Made by a program: the position numbers and the translations under genes. Below, piece by piece: positions 35,610 to 45,122 of a stretch of 64,000 bases of DNA. A model generated the notes under the pieces. That model did no database searches. It was not told the DNA's origin and saw nothing but the letters and a program-made list of their open reading frames with translations. Source of the DNA: Flavobacterium frigoris (GTDB lineage Bacteria; Bacteroidota; Bacteroidia; Flavobacteriales; Flavobacteriaceae); the NCBI RefSeq assembly GCF_900111075.1, contig NZ_FOFZ01000003.1, positions 336,556-400,555 on the forward strand. Direction: 5' to 3'. Numbering within the stretch: position 1 is the stretch's first letter; the number at the start of each line of letters is the position of its first letter.

Positions 35610-38421
35610 AGAACATAAGCCAGGTACTTTAGTGAATTATAGAGGTCGTGATTGGATTGTGATGCCGTCTGACGATGAAGAAGTTTTAAATATAAAACCT
35701 CTTGGTGGTTCTGACCATGAAATTACAGGAGTGTATCTACCACTTAAAATTTCAGGACAAGAAATAACAAACACAGAAATAAAATATCCATTAAATAAAG
35801 ATATTGGCGATTTTGAATCGGCAAAATTATTATTTCATGCCTCAAGATTATCGTTTAGAAATGCAGCAGGTCCTTTTCGTTGTATGGGAAAATTATCATT
35901 TCGTCCCCGATCCTATCAAATTGTTCCTTTGGTAATGTCATTAAAACAAGAAGTTACACGTTTATTAATTGCTGACGACGTCGGTGTTGGTAAAACTGTC
36001 GAGGCTTTAATGATATTAAAAGAAGCAATGGAACGTGGCGAGGTGGAACGATTTGCAATAATATGTTTACCACATCTTTGTGAACAATGGAAAAGCGAAT
36101 TAAAAGACAAGCTAGATATTGATGCTGAAATTATACGTTCTTCTACTTTAGGTAATCTAGAAAGACGTACACTAGATCAAAACAAAAGTGTATTCAAAGA
36201 GTTTCCTTATCAAGTAATATCTATTGACTACATAAAACAATCTTCCAAAAAAGGAATATTCTTAACGGACTGCCCTGAATTCATTGTTGTAGATGAAGCA
36301 CACTCTTGTGCACTTCCAGCTGGCGCAAAATCCAAAACGCAACAACAACGTTATAATCTATTACATGATATTGCAGAAAACGAAAAAAGACATCTGTTGT
36401 TATTGACTGCTACACCGCATAGTGGTAAAGACGAAGAATTCCGTTCGTTATTAGGTTTGCTAAACAAAAAATTCGATAAACTCGATTTTGAGAATATTAC
36501 TCCTCAGCAACGAAAAGAATTATCTACCTATTTTGTACAGCGAAAAAGAGCCAATATAAAGCGATGGCTTAATGAAGATACCCCATTCCCAGAAAGAGAG
36601 ACCAAAGAAATTGGATATAAATTAAACACAGCCTACAAAAACTTCTATGTCGAAGTTCTAAATTTCGCTCAAAAAATCACACAAAAAGGCGAAAATAACG
36701 CAAAAGGTTTGTCACATTATTGGGCAGCATTGGCACTTTTACGTGGAGTAATGTCAAGTCCGCAAGCTGGGCTTGAAATGCTAAAAGCCAGAAGAGAAAA
36801 ACAACTAGTTTTCGATGACATTCCAGAAACAAACCCGGTTTTCAATTCAGAAGACAATGATTCTGATGTAGTGGAAACTGATTTAATGGAGCAATTAGAA
36901 TTACAAACAGAAGACATCACTACAATCGACAGCTTAATCCAGCAAGTCGAACAATTGATGTCACTTAAAAATGACCAAAAGGCAAAAATTGCAGTAGACC
37001 AAGTTAAACAATGGGTAAATGATGGGGTTTACCCCATAATCTTTTGCCGATATATTGCAACAGCTAAATATCTGGGTGAATTACTAAAATCGGCACTCCC
37101 AAAAAGTATAGACGTTCAAACAATAACTTCAGAATTTGCCGATGAGCAAAGAAAAGAGATGATAGATGCTATGGGTAAAAGCGAAAAACGGGTGCTGATA
37201 GCGACTGATTGTTTATCCGAAGGAATCAATCTTCAAGAACATTTTACAGCCGTACTGCACTACGATTTACCATGGAATCCTAACCGACTGGAACAACGTG
37301 AAGGTCGTGTGGACCGATACGGTCAACCGGCTGATTTGGTCTATGCTTATTTAATTTGGGGAGAAGATAATCCTATTGATACAGTGGTGTTGAAAGTATT
37401 AATTAAAAAAGTACGTGACATTCAAAAAGCCACTGGTGTATCTATTGTGATTGGAGACGATAACAAATCAATTATGGATACGGTAATGAGAGAACTATTA
37501 CTCGATCCATCAAAAGCCAACTTCTCAGCCAATCAAACAGAAATAGATTTTGGCGATGAAATATCAAATATTGATAAATTGATTACCAATCAATTAGAAC
37601 AAGCCAAACAGAAAGCTGAAAAACTAAGAAGTATTTTTGCACACGAAAGTATTGACCCAAAAACCATTGAAGCCGAATTAAAAGAAGTTGATGAGGTTAT
37701 TGGTGATGTAACCACAGTAGAACAATTTGTGGTGCAATCGTGCAGAACATTAGGTGCAACAGTTACCAAAGACAAACTGGGATACAATCTTGACCCTTTC
37801 AATTTACCAGAACATCTTAAAAGAATACTTCCAAAAGTTGATAACATTCCTTTAAGTTTTGCTTCTCCTACTCCTAGAGGTCGCGTGTATATTGGACGTA
37901 ACCACAAATTTGTGGAGCAATTGGCTCAATTAATAATGGCGTTGGCATTCGAACCAAAAGCAGGTGTTGGACACATTGCTAGAGCAGCAGTAATACAATC
38001 GGAATCGGTTCAAAAAAGAACTACAATAGTCCAATTTAGAGTGCGTAATGTAATCAAAGAAGTAAATCGTAATCGTGAATTAATTGCCGAAGAAATGTAC
38101 TTATGGGGTTACGCTGGTTCTCTAGACAATAAAGAAATATTAGACTATACCGCTTGTAAAAATTTATTGTTAGAAGCCCAAAGTGCGGTAAACATTCCAC
38201 ACGAAAGACAACAACAATTATTTGATGAGGTTGCAGAAACCTACAGTGGTTTAAAAAACGAGGTGCAAACCTTATCACAAGAAAGAGCAATACATTTAGT
38301 AGAGTCGCACAGTAGGTTCAAAGAATTAGTAGGTGGCCGAAAATTTGAAGCTGTACACCCAGTTTTACCACCTGATGTAATGGGTATTTATGTGCTAATG
38401 CCTAAACCTAAAACATTATAA
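35602..38421 (+). CDS. SNF2-family helicase (DISARM DrmD-like)
   Basis: A 939-residue Snf2/Rad54-type translocase. It has LIADDVGVGKTVEALM (Walker A, ~123-137), DEAHSCALP at ~231, LLLTATPHSGKDEE (motif III), LIATDCLSEGINLQ and QREGRVDRYGQ (motif VI, ~563). The C-terminal third is helical and specific to this type. It starts inside the end of the DUF1998 helicase gene and the next gene follows after 2 bases, which supports one transcript. In class 1 DISARM the SNF2 protein DrmD works with a methylase, a DUF1998 helicase and a PLD protein, as found here. Confidence 0.9.
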   Translation: MNKEHKPGTLVNYRGRDWIVMPSDDEEVLNIKPLGGSDHEITGVYLPLKISGQEITNTEIKYPLNKDIGDFESAKLLFHASRLSFRNAAGPFRCMGKLSFRPRSYQIVPLVMSLKQEVTRLLIADDVGVGKTVEALMILKEAMERGEVERFAIICLPHLCEQWKSELKDKLDIDAEIIRSSTLGNLERRTLDQNKSVFKEFPYQVISIDYIKQSSKKGIFLTDCPEFIVVDEAHSCALPAGAKSKTQQQRYNLLHDIAENEKRHLLLLTATPHSGKDEEFRSLLGLLNKKFDKLDFENITPQQRKELSTYFVQRKRANIKRWLNEDTPFPERETKEIGYKLNTAYKNFYVEVLNFAQKITQKGENNAKGLSHYWAALALLRGVMSSPQAGLEMLKARREKQLVFDDIPETNPVFNSEDNDSDVVETDLMEQLELQTEDITTIDSLIQQVEQLMSLKNDQKAKIAVDQVKQWVNDGVYPIIFCRYIATAKYLGELLKSALPKSIDVQTITSEFADEQRKEMIDAMGKSEKRVLIATDCLSEGINLQEHFTAVLHYDLPWNPNRLEQREGRVDRYGQPADLVYAYLIWGEDNPIDTVVLKVLIKKVRDIQKATGVSIVIGDDNKSIMDTVMRELLLDPSKANFSANQTEIDFGDEISNIDKLITNQLEQAKQKAEKLRSIFAHESIDPKTIEAELKEVDEVIGDVTTVEQFVVQSCRTLGATVTKDKLGYNLDPFNLPEHLKRILPKVDNIPLSFASPTPRGRVYIGRNHKFVEQLAQLIMALAFEPKAGVGHIARAAVIQSESVQKRTTIVQFRVRNVIKEVNRNRELIAEEMYLWGYAGSLDNKEILDYTACKNLLLEAQSAVNIPHERQQQLFDEVAETYSGLKNEVQTLSQERAIHLVESHSRFKELVGGRKFEAVHPVLPPDVMGIYVLMPKPKTL

Positions 38422-38423
38422 TC

Positions 38424-41400
38424 ATGAGTTTTTCTAGCATTAACATACAAGGAAATATTGTTTCTTCTGAAATTTTAGATAAAATTCGTTCCGAAGAAAA
38501 ATTCAAGCACCAAACTCCAGAAGCTTTTGGTCTTTCACGTTCGGCCTCTCTTAGAGATGAAATCGGAATGGCATGGTCCATCATGCGTACCCATTGGCAA
38601 GCCTACAAGAGACGTTTAGAAAATTTGCCGCAAGGTGACACTGGAACTTCGTTAACACGTGAAAAATTAATTGTTCCATTACTAACAGAATTAGGCTATG
38701 TAATGGGTTTACAACGTGCCCAGTTGATAAACGGAAAATCCTATAACATCAGTCATGGTGCAACCAATATCGATAATTATCCCATTCACATTATGGGATA
38801 CAACGATAACCTAGACAAACGTAGAGATACGGGTGGTCAAAAAGTATCACCACATGCCTTAGTACAAGAATACCTCAACAATACCGAACACCTCTATGCT
38901 TTAGTGACTAACGGAAGACATTTGCGTTTACTTCGTGATGCTACGCGTTTGGTACGCATGAGCTATTTAGAATTCGATCTCGAACGCATGTTTGAAGAAG
39001 AATTGTATGCCGACTTCTCTTTGCTTTTCCGTGTGTTGCATGCCACCCGTATGCCTCAAAAAATGGAAGCTGGTGCAGAAGCCGTAATTGAATACTACCA
39101 CCAAGAAAGTATGGCATCGGGAACCCGTATTCGAACCAAATTGAGTGAAGCGGTAGAAATTTCTATAAAAACATTAGCTAATGGCTTTTTAGAACATCCA
39201 AAAAATACCGATTTGGTAGCTTTGTTGGACAACAACCAACTCAATGCAAGTAACTACTACACCCATCAGTTACGATTAATATACAGAATACTTTTTTTAA
39301 TTGTGCTCGAAGAAAGAAAACTTATTTTTCCAGAAGAGTTGACCGCCGACCAACAACGCTTTCGCGAAATCTATTTCAAATACTACAGTATTGAACGTTT
39401 ACGAAAACTAACCGAAAACAAAGTATATATCGATGCCGATAAATACGATTTATGGGAAAGTCTAAAAACTACTTTTCTACTTTTTGAAAATCAAGAATAC
39501 GGAAACAAAATTGGTATAAAACCATTAGGTAGTGGTTTGTTTGCTAGTAATGCATTAGGAACTCTCAAAGAGCAATTTTTAAGTAATGGCAATTTAATTG
39601 AAGTGCTTAAACGACTAACCACTTTTGTTAACGAACAAAATCAATTAGTAAGAGTAAATTACTCCGATTTAGATGTTGAAGAATTTGGTTCTGTTTATGA
39701 AGGTTTATTAGAATACGACCCAGTACTAACCAAAATTGAACACCAATACCATTTTAGTTTTGTAACCGGTGACGGTCGTTCCAGTTCAGGTTCGCACTAT
39801 ACACCCGAAGAGTTGGTGAAACCACTCATCAAACATTCGTTAGAATATATCATTGCCGACAAACTAAAAGAAACCAATCCTGAGGAAGCATTACTTTCTA
39901 TTACTGTTTGCGATGTAGCTTGTGGTTCAGGACATATATTACTATCAGCAGCACGTAAGATTGCAGCCGAGTTGGCTTCTATTCGCGAAGGTGCCGAACA
40001 ACCTTCTCCTGCTTTTTATAGAGCAGCCATTCGCGATGTGATTAAAAACTGCATTTACGGTGTCGATTTAAACCCACTGGCGGTCGAATTGTGTAAAGTG
40101 GCCTTATGGCTAGAAGCACACGAACCAGGGCAACCCATGAACTTTTTAGACCATCATATCAAATGCGGAAATGCCATTGTAGGTTTAGCGCATTTTGAAG
40201 AACTCGAAAAAGGAATTGCCAGTGAAGCATTTAAAACCTTACCAGGAGATGAAAAAGAAATCGCTACAGCTTTTAGAAACCGAAATAATTTAGAAATAAA
40301 AACCACAGGACAATTAACGACCTACAATGTAGAGCAAGCCGACGAAAGCTTGCGTGGCTTGCAAAAAGACTTTCAAGACTTTGTACGATTGCCCGAAGAC
40401 ACACCGGCACAAATTGCAAAAAAAGAAGCCGCTTACCATACTTTGACAACAGGTAAAAAATGGTTTAGACTCAAACAAATTGCCGATTTACAAGTAGCCC
40501 AATTCTTTATACCAAAAACCGACTTAAACAAAGACAAACTCACTACCCAAAGCCAATACATGAACTACCTAAAATCTGGAGCTCAAATTTTGGATCGTGG
40601 AGCTGCAATGGCAGTAAGTATAGACAAACGATTTTTTCATTGGTTTTTAGAGTTTCCACAAGTATTTCAAAATGGTGGATTTGATTGTATTCTTGGGAAT
40701 CCACCATATTTAGGAGATAAAAAATTAAAAAAAGCCTACGGTGATCAGTTTATTGAATTTGTAAAGCAAAGATTTACTGATGTTGGAGCAAATGATCTAG
40801 TTGTATATTTTTTTAATCGAATATTTAACTTAATAAACAGTAAAAATTCCTTTATGGCTTTGTTATCAACCGATTCAATATCTGAAGGTGATCTAAGAAT
40901 TGGTGCTTTGTCTAAATTAATAACTGATAATTCAAAAATTAATTTCGCAGTAAAATCAACACCTTGGCCCCAGGTGAAGCAAATACTAATATTTCTATAA
41001 TTAGTTTTTACAAAGGTCAATCTATTGAGGTTAAAAGCTATTTAAGAGATAAGGAAGTTAGTGAGATTTCAAGTTTTCTAACTGATGGTGTTATTGATCC
41101 AGAACCTTTAAAATTATTTACGAATCAAAACTTTATTTATACAGGTTATTACTTTTTAGGTGATGGTTTTTTATTACCAAAAAATGAATTTGATGAAATG
41201 ATTATTGATGATAAAAAAAATAATGATGTAATTTTTCCATGTTTTAATGGCGACGATCTAAACAATTTGCCATCACTTATTCCTCATAGATATATTATTA
41301 ATTTTTTTGACTGGTCAGAAGAAAAAGCTAAAATATACATAAAACCATACGAAAGAATAAAGATATTAGTAAAACCTATTAGAGATAAAACTTCAAGGCA

Positions 41401-42157
41401 AGCTAACCGAGAGAAATGGTGGATTTATGCAGAAAATAGACCAGGAATGCGTAAATCAATAGATAAAGTAGATCGATTTTTTGCAACAGCTCAAACTACA
41501 AAGTACTTAAACTTTCGAGAAGTGCCTTATTCTTCGGCAATTACACAAACTGCATATGTTGTAACTACTGATGATTATTCAATTATCGCAGTTTTACAAT
41601 CTACAATTCATTTTGTTTGGGCAGAAAAATATGGTAATACTTTGGGGAGTACATTTAGATACACTCCATCAAAAGTGTTTGAAACATTTCCAATAAAAAC
41701 AAATGAAAATTTATATTTATTAGGTAAAACTTTATTAGAAACAAGAGATGTTCTTCTTGATGAATTTAAAGTAGGATTGACATCATTTTATAACAAATTT
41801 CACGATAGCAAAATTATAGATACTTATATTGTAGATATAAGAGAAATACATAAAAATATAGATATTAAAACTTTAGAAGCCTATGGCTGGCTAGATATTG
41901 CTTTGCGTCATGATTTTTATGAGGTAGAGTATTTACCAGAAAACGATCGGGTTCGTTATACCATCCATCCCGAGGCACGCAAAGAAATCTTAAAACGCTT
42001 ACTCGAACTCAACCACAAAATCCACGAAGAAGAAGTCGCTGCTGGGTTGTGGGATAAAAAGAAAGCGGTGAAGAAGGAGAAAACTGTTGCCAAAAAAGGG
42101 AATAATTTAGTTAATGAACCTGGGGAAAAGTATGGTCAAGGGGAATTATTTGAATAA
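38424..42157 (+). pseudogene. Eco57I-type N6-adenine methylase split by a frameshift
   Basis: Two overlapping frames, 38424-41000 and 40964-42157, together form one protein of about 1244 residues. Part one has the SAM-binding motif I VCDVACGSG (~497) and motif IV NPPY (~760). Part two carries the downstream target-recognition-like region and the basic C-terminus. At the junction part one reads STPWPQVK and then stops, while the shifted frame continues APGEANTNIS. Deleting two of the four C at 40968-40971 would give WPGEAN, the order typical of such methylases. Therefore a 2-base gain (or 1-base loss) at the C-run broke the gene, or the sequence has an error there. The intact enzyme would protect self DNA by adenine methylation. 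Confidence 0.8.
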
Positions 42158-42165
42158 AAATAAAA

Positions 42166-43227
42166 ATGATAAAAAAAATTATTCTTTGGATAAAATTAGT
42201 TTTTAAAATGGAAATGGAATTAAAAGAAAAAAAAGAATTTCTTAAACAGGAATTTCTTGAAGTTTATAAAGACAAATATAAATTAATAAACGACTTTGAT
42301 TTAGGCGAAGGGTGTTATGCTTTTGTATTTCTGTGTAAAGATATTCAAAGAGACATTGATGTTGCAGTGAAATTATTTTTTGATGGTGTACCAGAAGAAG
42401 GTACTAAACGAGGTTTGAAAATAACATCAACATTTATTCACAACCAAATAGCACCAACCTATACTGTAGAACCTTTTTATTCGAAAAATTTAAAAATAAA
42501 TTGTATTGCAGTTGTTCAAAAATTTGTTCCAGGTAGATCAATGAAACAAATTAATAAGCATTTTGATTTGATTGAAAATGAACCTCATTTTCAAAAAGTA
42601 TTAAATGATTTTGCTTTGACTTATGTAAACTCATTATTAGAAGTTATATGCTTTTGTCATAGTCAAGGTTTTGGACACGGAGATCTTCATTCTGGAAATA
42701 TAATTGCGTTTATTGAAGAGGACCCTATAAAATTTCCTATCAGAGCTATATTAATTGATTTTGATAACTCTTCATTTAAATCAGAAACAATTGATTTATC
42801 TGAGAAAGCTAAAATGGAAAATGATATTGGTTTATTTAAGTACTTTTTTTCTCATTCCTTTCATCAATGGAAGTATTATGACCCAATTATCGAAATGTTT
42901 AGAGATTATAATAATATTTCAGAATACAAATTAAGTTATAGCATTGTTTCAAAATTCATTGACCTCATTTTAAATAATAAAACATCCGCAAATGATTTTG
43001 TACAGCTGCTAACAACTCTACCACATCCAATGATGGGCTTTCATATTCCACATACAATAAAATGTCTACAAAGTATAGCCCAAATAGATAATCTAACAAC
43101 TAATTTACAAACTGCAATAGACTTATATATCCAAAAAATCAAAAATGAAAATAATTGGAATTCAACACTAACTATTGAATACCTAGATCATGATGTAACT
43201 GAGGTTTATAGAAAAATGTTTAATTAG
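42166..43227 (+). CDS. Protein kinase-like protein (first kinase of the array)
   Basis: A 353-residue kinase-fold protein: glycine-rich loop LGEGCYAFVF, lysine in VAVKLFF (~69), HGDLHSGN at ~171-178 (catalytic loop with Asp173 and Asn178) and DFDNS at ~198 (metal-binding Asp). H-G-D-L-H-x-G-N is like aminoglycoside/choline-type and atypical bacterial Ser/Thr kinases. The C-terminal ~130 residues are helical and unassigned. The start is uncertain: ATG at 42166 gives a hydrophobic N-terminus; ATG at 42208 or 42214 would remove it. It lies 8 bases after the methylase, so it belongs to the array. Substrates are unknown. Confidence 0.72.
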   Translation: MIKKIILWIKLVFKMEMELKEKKEFLKQEFLEVYKDKYKLINDFDLGEGCYAFVFLCKDIQRDIDVAVKLFFDGVPEEGTKRGLKITSTFIHNQIAPTYTVEPFYSKNLKINCIAVVQKFVPGRSMKQINKHFDLIENEPHFQKVLNDFALTYVNSLLEVICFCHSQGFGHGDLHSGNIIAFIEEDPIKFPIRAILIDFDNSSFKSETIDLSEKAKMENDIGLFKYFFSHSFHQWKYYDPIIEMFRDYNNISEYKLSYSIVSKFIDLILNNKTSANDFVQLLTTLPHPMMGFHIPHTIKCLQSIAQIDNLTTNLQTAIDLYIQKIKNENNWNSTLTIEYLDHDVTEVYRKMFN

Positions 43228-43234
43228 TTTTAAA

Positions 43235-44740
43235 ATGCCAAAAACAAAAATATTCATCAGTAGCGTTCAAGCAGAGTTTGCAGAAGAAAGACAAATGGTA
43301 TTCGAATACATTTTGTCCGATCCGTTATTGGGTCGGTTTTTCGATCCTTTCTTGTTTGAGCGATTACCGGCTATTGATCAAAGAACAGATACAATTTATC
43401 TAAACGAAGTGCAACAATGCTCCATTTATCTAGGCATATTGGGTACACAATACGGTTTTGAAGACAGCGAAGGAATTTCGCCAACAGAACGTGAATTTGA
43501 CCACGCTACGTTGCACCACAAAACACGATTAATCTTTTTAACCAGTCCTAGTAGTCAAGAACGAAACGAAAAACAAAATGCATTCATTCAAAAAGCACAA
43601 CAAGTTTTAATAAGAAAACGCTTTTCCACTATTGATGAATTAAAAGCATCCATTTATGCCGCTTTAGTAAATTATTTAATAGAAAAAGAACTTATCCGTA
43701 TCGGGCCATTTGATGCAACATTACATGCCACAGCAACTTTAGAAGATATTGACACCAATAAAGTGAGCGACTTTGTACAAATAGCAAATGCAAGAAGAGG
43801 TTTCAAACTACCAGCATCCGCACCTGTAGAAGAAATACTGGTACATCTTAACTTGATGAATGACAACCGCATTACGAATGCAGCATTATTGCTTTTCGGT
43901 AAAGAACCGCAACGCTTTTTCATCAATTCCGAAGTGCGTTGTGTTCATTTTCACGGAAATATCGTAGAAAAACCAATTCCATCCTACAAAGTATTCAAAG
44001 GCGATGTGTTTGAGCTAGTGGACCAAGCGCTTGATTTCGTTTTGTCCAAGTTGGATTACTCAGTAGGAACACGTCAAGATGATATTGAAATTCCAGGAAA
44101 GTATGAAATCCCAAAAGAAATAGTAGCGGAAGCCATTGTAAATGCTATAGCTCACAGAGATTACACCAGCAACGGTAGCGTACAAGTCATGTTATTTAGT
44201 GACCGTCTAGAAATAATAAACCCCGGAGCATTGCCTTTGGGCTGGACCACCGAAAAATTAAAAACCTTGCACACTTCGGTTCCGGCCAATCCGCTTTTAG
44301 CAGAACCCATGTACCTAAAAGGGTATATAGAACGTTTAGGAACCGGTACTGCCGACATCATGAGAATTGCTAAAGCAAACAACCTTCAAGCACCTGATTT
44401 CGAGCAAAATGAAGATTTTAAAACCATCCTTTACCGACCAAGTACCCACCAAGTACCCACCAAGCTCCCACCAAGTACCCACCAAGTACCCACCAAGTAC
44501 CCAAATACTTCTGTAGAGGTTCGAAACCTGCTAAAAGTAGTAGAAGGTGAAATGAGCCGTCAAGAAATTCAAGAGGAACTTGGATTAAAAGACAGAAGGA
44601 ACTTCAGAGAAAATTATCTAGACCCTGCATCAGCACTTGGAGTAATCGAATTAAAATATCCAAATAGTCCAAACCATCCTAAACAAAGATATTTGTTGAC
44701 GGAAAAAGGAGCAGCTTTAAAAAAAGAATTCAACAAATAA
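43235..44740 (+). CDS. DUF4062 plus RecG-like GHKL ATP-binding protein
   Basis: A 501-residue protein. The first ~100 residues are a DUF4062 domain (KIFISSVQAEFAEERQ, QQCSIYLGILGTQYG), a Rossmann-like relative of TIR-type folds. From ~205 there is a RecG-like transcriptional-regulator core with a GHKL/HATPase signature (EAIVNAIAHRDY at ~299, NPGALP, ERLGTGTADI). Near 400-425 lies a repeated STHQVPTK sequence encoded by an 11-bp tandem repeat; a winged helix follows at the end (LKVVEGEMSRQEIQEEL). It may sense a ligand and regulate or act as an effector. Its place in the array, between a kinase and an acidic protein, supports a signalling role. Confidence 0.8.
   Translation: MPKTKIFISSVQAEFAEERQMVFEYILSDPLLGRFFDPFLFERLPAIDQRTDTIYLNEVQQCSIYLGILGTQYGFEDSEGISPTEREFDHATLHHKTRLIFLTSPSSQERNEKQNAFIQKAQQVLIRKRFSTIDELKASIYAALVNYLIEKELIRIGPFDATLHATATLEDIDTNKVSDFVQIANARRGFKLPASAPVEEILVHLNLMNDNRITNAALLLFGKEPQRFFINSEVRCVHFHGNIVEKPIPSYKVFKGDVFELVDQALDFVLSKLDYSVGTRQDDIEIPGKYEIPKEIVAEAIVNAIAHRDYTSNGSVQVMLFSDRLEIINPGALPLGWTTEKLKTLHTSVPANPLLAEPMYLKGYIERLGTGTADIMRIAKANNLQAPDFEQNEDFKTILYRPSTHQVPTKLPPSTHQVPTKYPNTSVEVRNLLKVVEGEMSRQEIQEELGLKDRRNFRENYLDPASALGVIELKYPNSPNHPKQRYLLTEKGAALKKEFNK
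44440..44505 (+). repeat. Six-copy 11-bp tandem repeat inside the DUF4062/GHKL gene
   Basis: The unit AAGTACCCACC occurs six times in tandem (third copy AAGCTCCCACC, last copy AAGTACCCAAA). Eleven is not a multiple of three, so gain or loss of one unit would shift the reading frame; three units encode an 11-residue repeat (STHQVPTK...). It is a candidate phase-variation tract. Confidence 0.85.
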
Positions 44741-44763
44741 TATTGATTTAACTAATAAAAATT

Positions 44764-45108
44764 ATGAAACCACTTGAAATTTTAATAGAACCAAGCTTCG
44801 AATCTACAATGAAAGAAATGGGCATTTCTCCTGATGAGGATTATAACAGTGATGCAATTCTTTTTCAGCAAGGATACAATATGTATCACATAGAAGTAGA
44901 ACCTGGAGATAAATTCAAAATCAAGAAAAACACAAAAGGTCAAATAGACTGTTCTGAAACGCCATATAAGTTCATCAGAAAAAAGGAAGAATGGGAAACT
45001 GAGGAGAATTTATGGGAAGAGGAATATGAGGACGAAGAAAATATATCATTAGCTCCAGGAAAATATAAGTTTTTAGAAGATGGAATTACTATTGAGGAAA
45101 TAAATTAG
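44764..45108 (+). CDS. Small acidic protein (114 aa)
   Basis: An unrecognised 114-residue protein with about 29 acidic and 13 basic residues (net about -16), with a strongly acidic stretch EEWETEENLWEEEYEDEE at ~73-90. There is no signal peptide or membrane segment. It lies 23 bases after the DUF4062 gene and 14 before the McrB gene. Very acidic small proteins beside nucleases can be DNA mimics or inhibitors of the complex; that is a guess. A simple adaptor role is equally possible. Confidence 0.65.
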   Translation: MKPLEILIEPSFESTMKEMGISPDEDYNSDAILFQQGYNMYHIEVEPGDKFKIKKNTKGQIDCSETPYKFIRKKEEWETEENLWEEEYEDEENISLAPGKYKFLEDGITIEEIN

Positions 45109-45122
45109 ATTTAAAAAAATAG

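Noticed and set aside
30396..42157. BREX system
   Set aside because: A methylase and helicases are present, but no PglZ alkaline phosphatase-like, BrxC-like ATPase or BrxL gene is seen.
44440..44505. CRISPR-like array
   Set aside because: The units are 11 bases long without spacers and lie inside an open reading frame; this is a tandem repeat.
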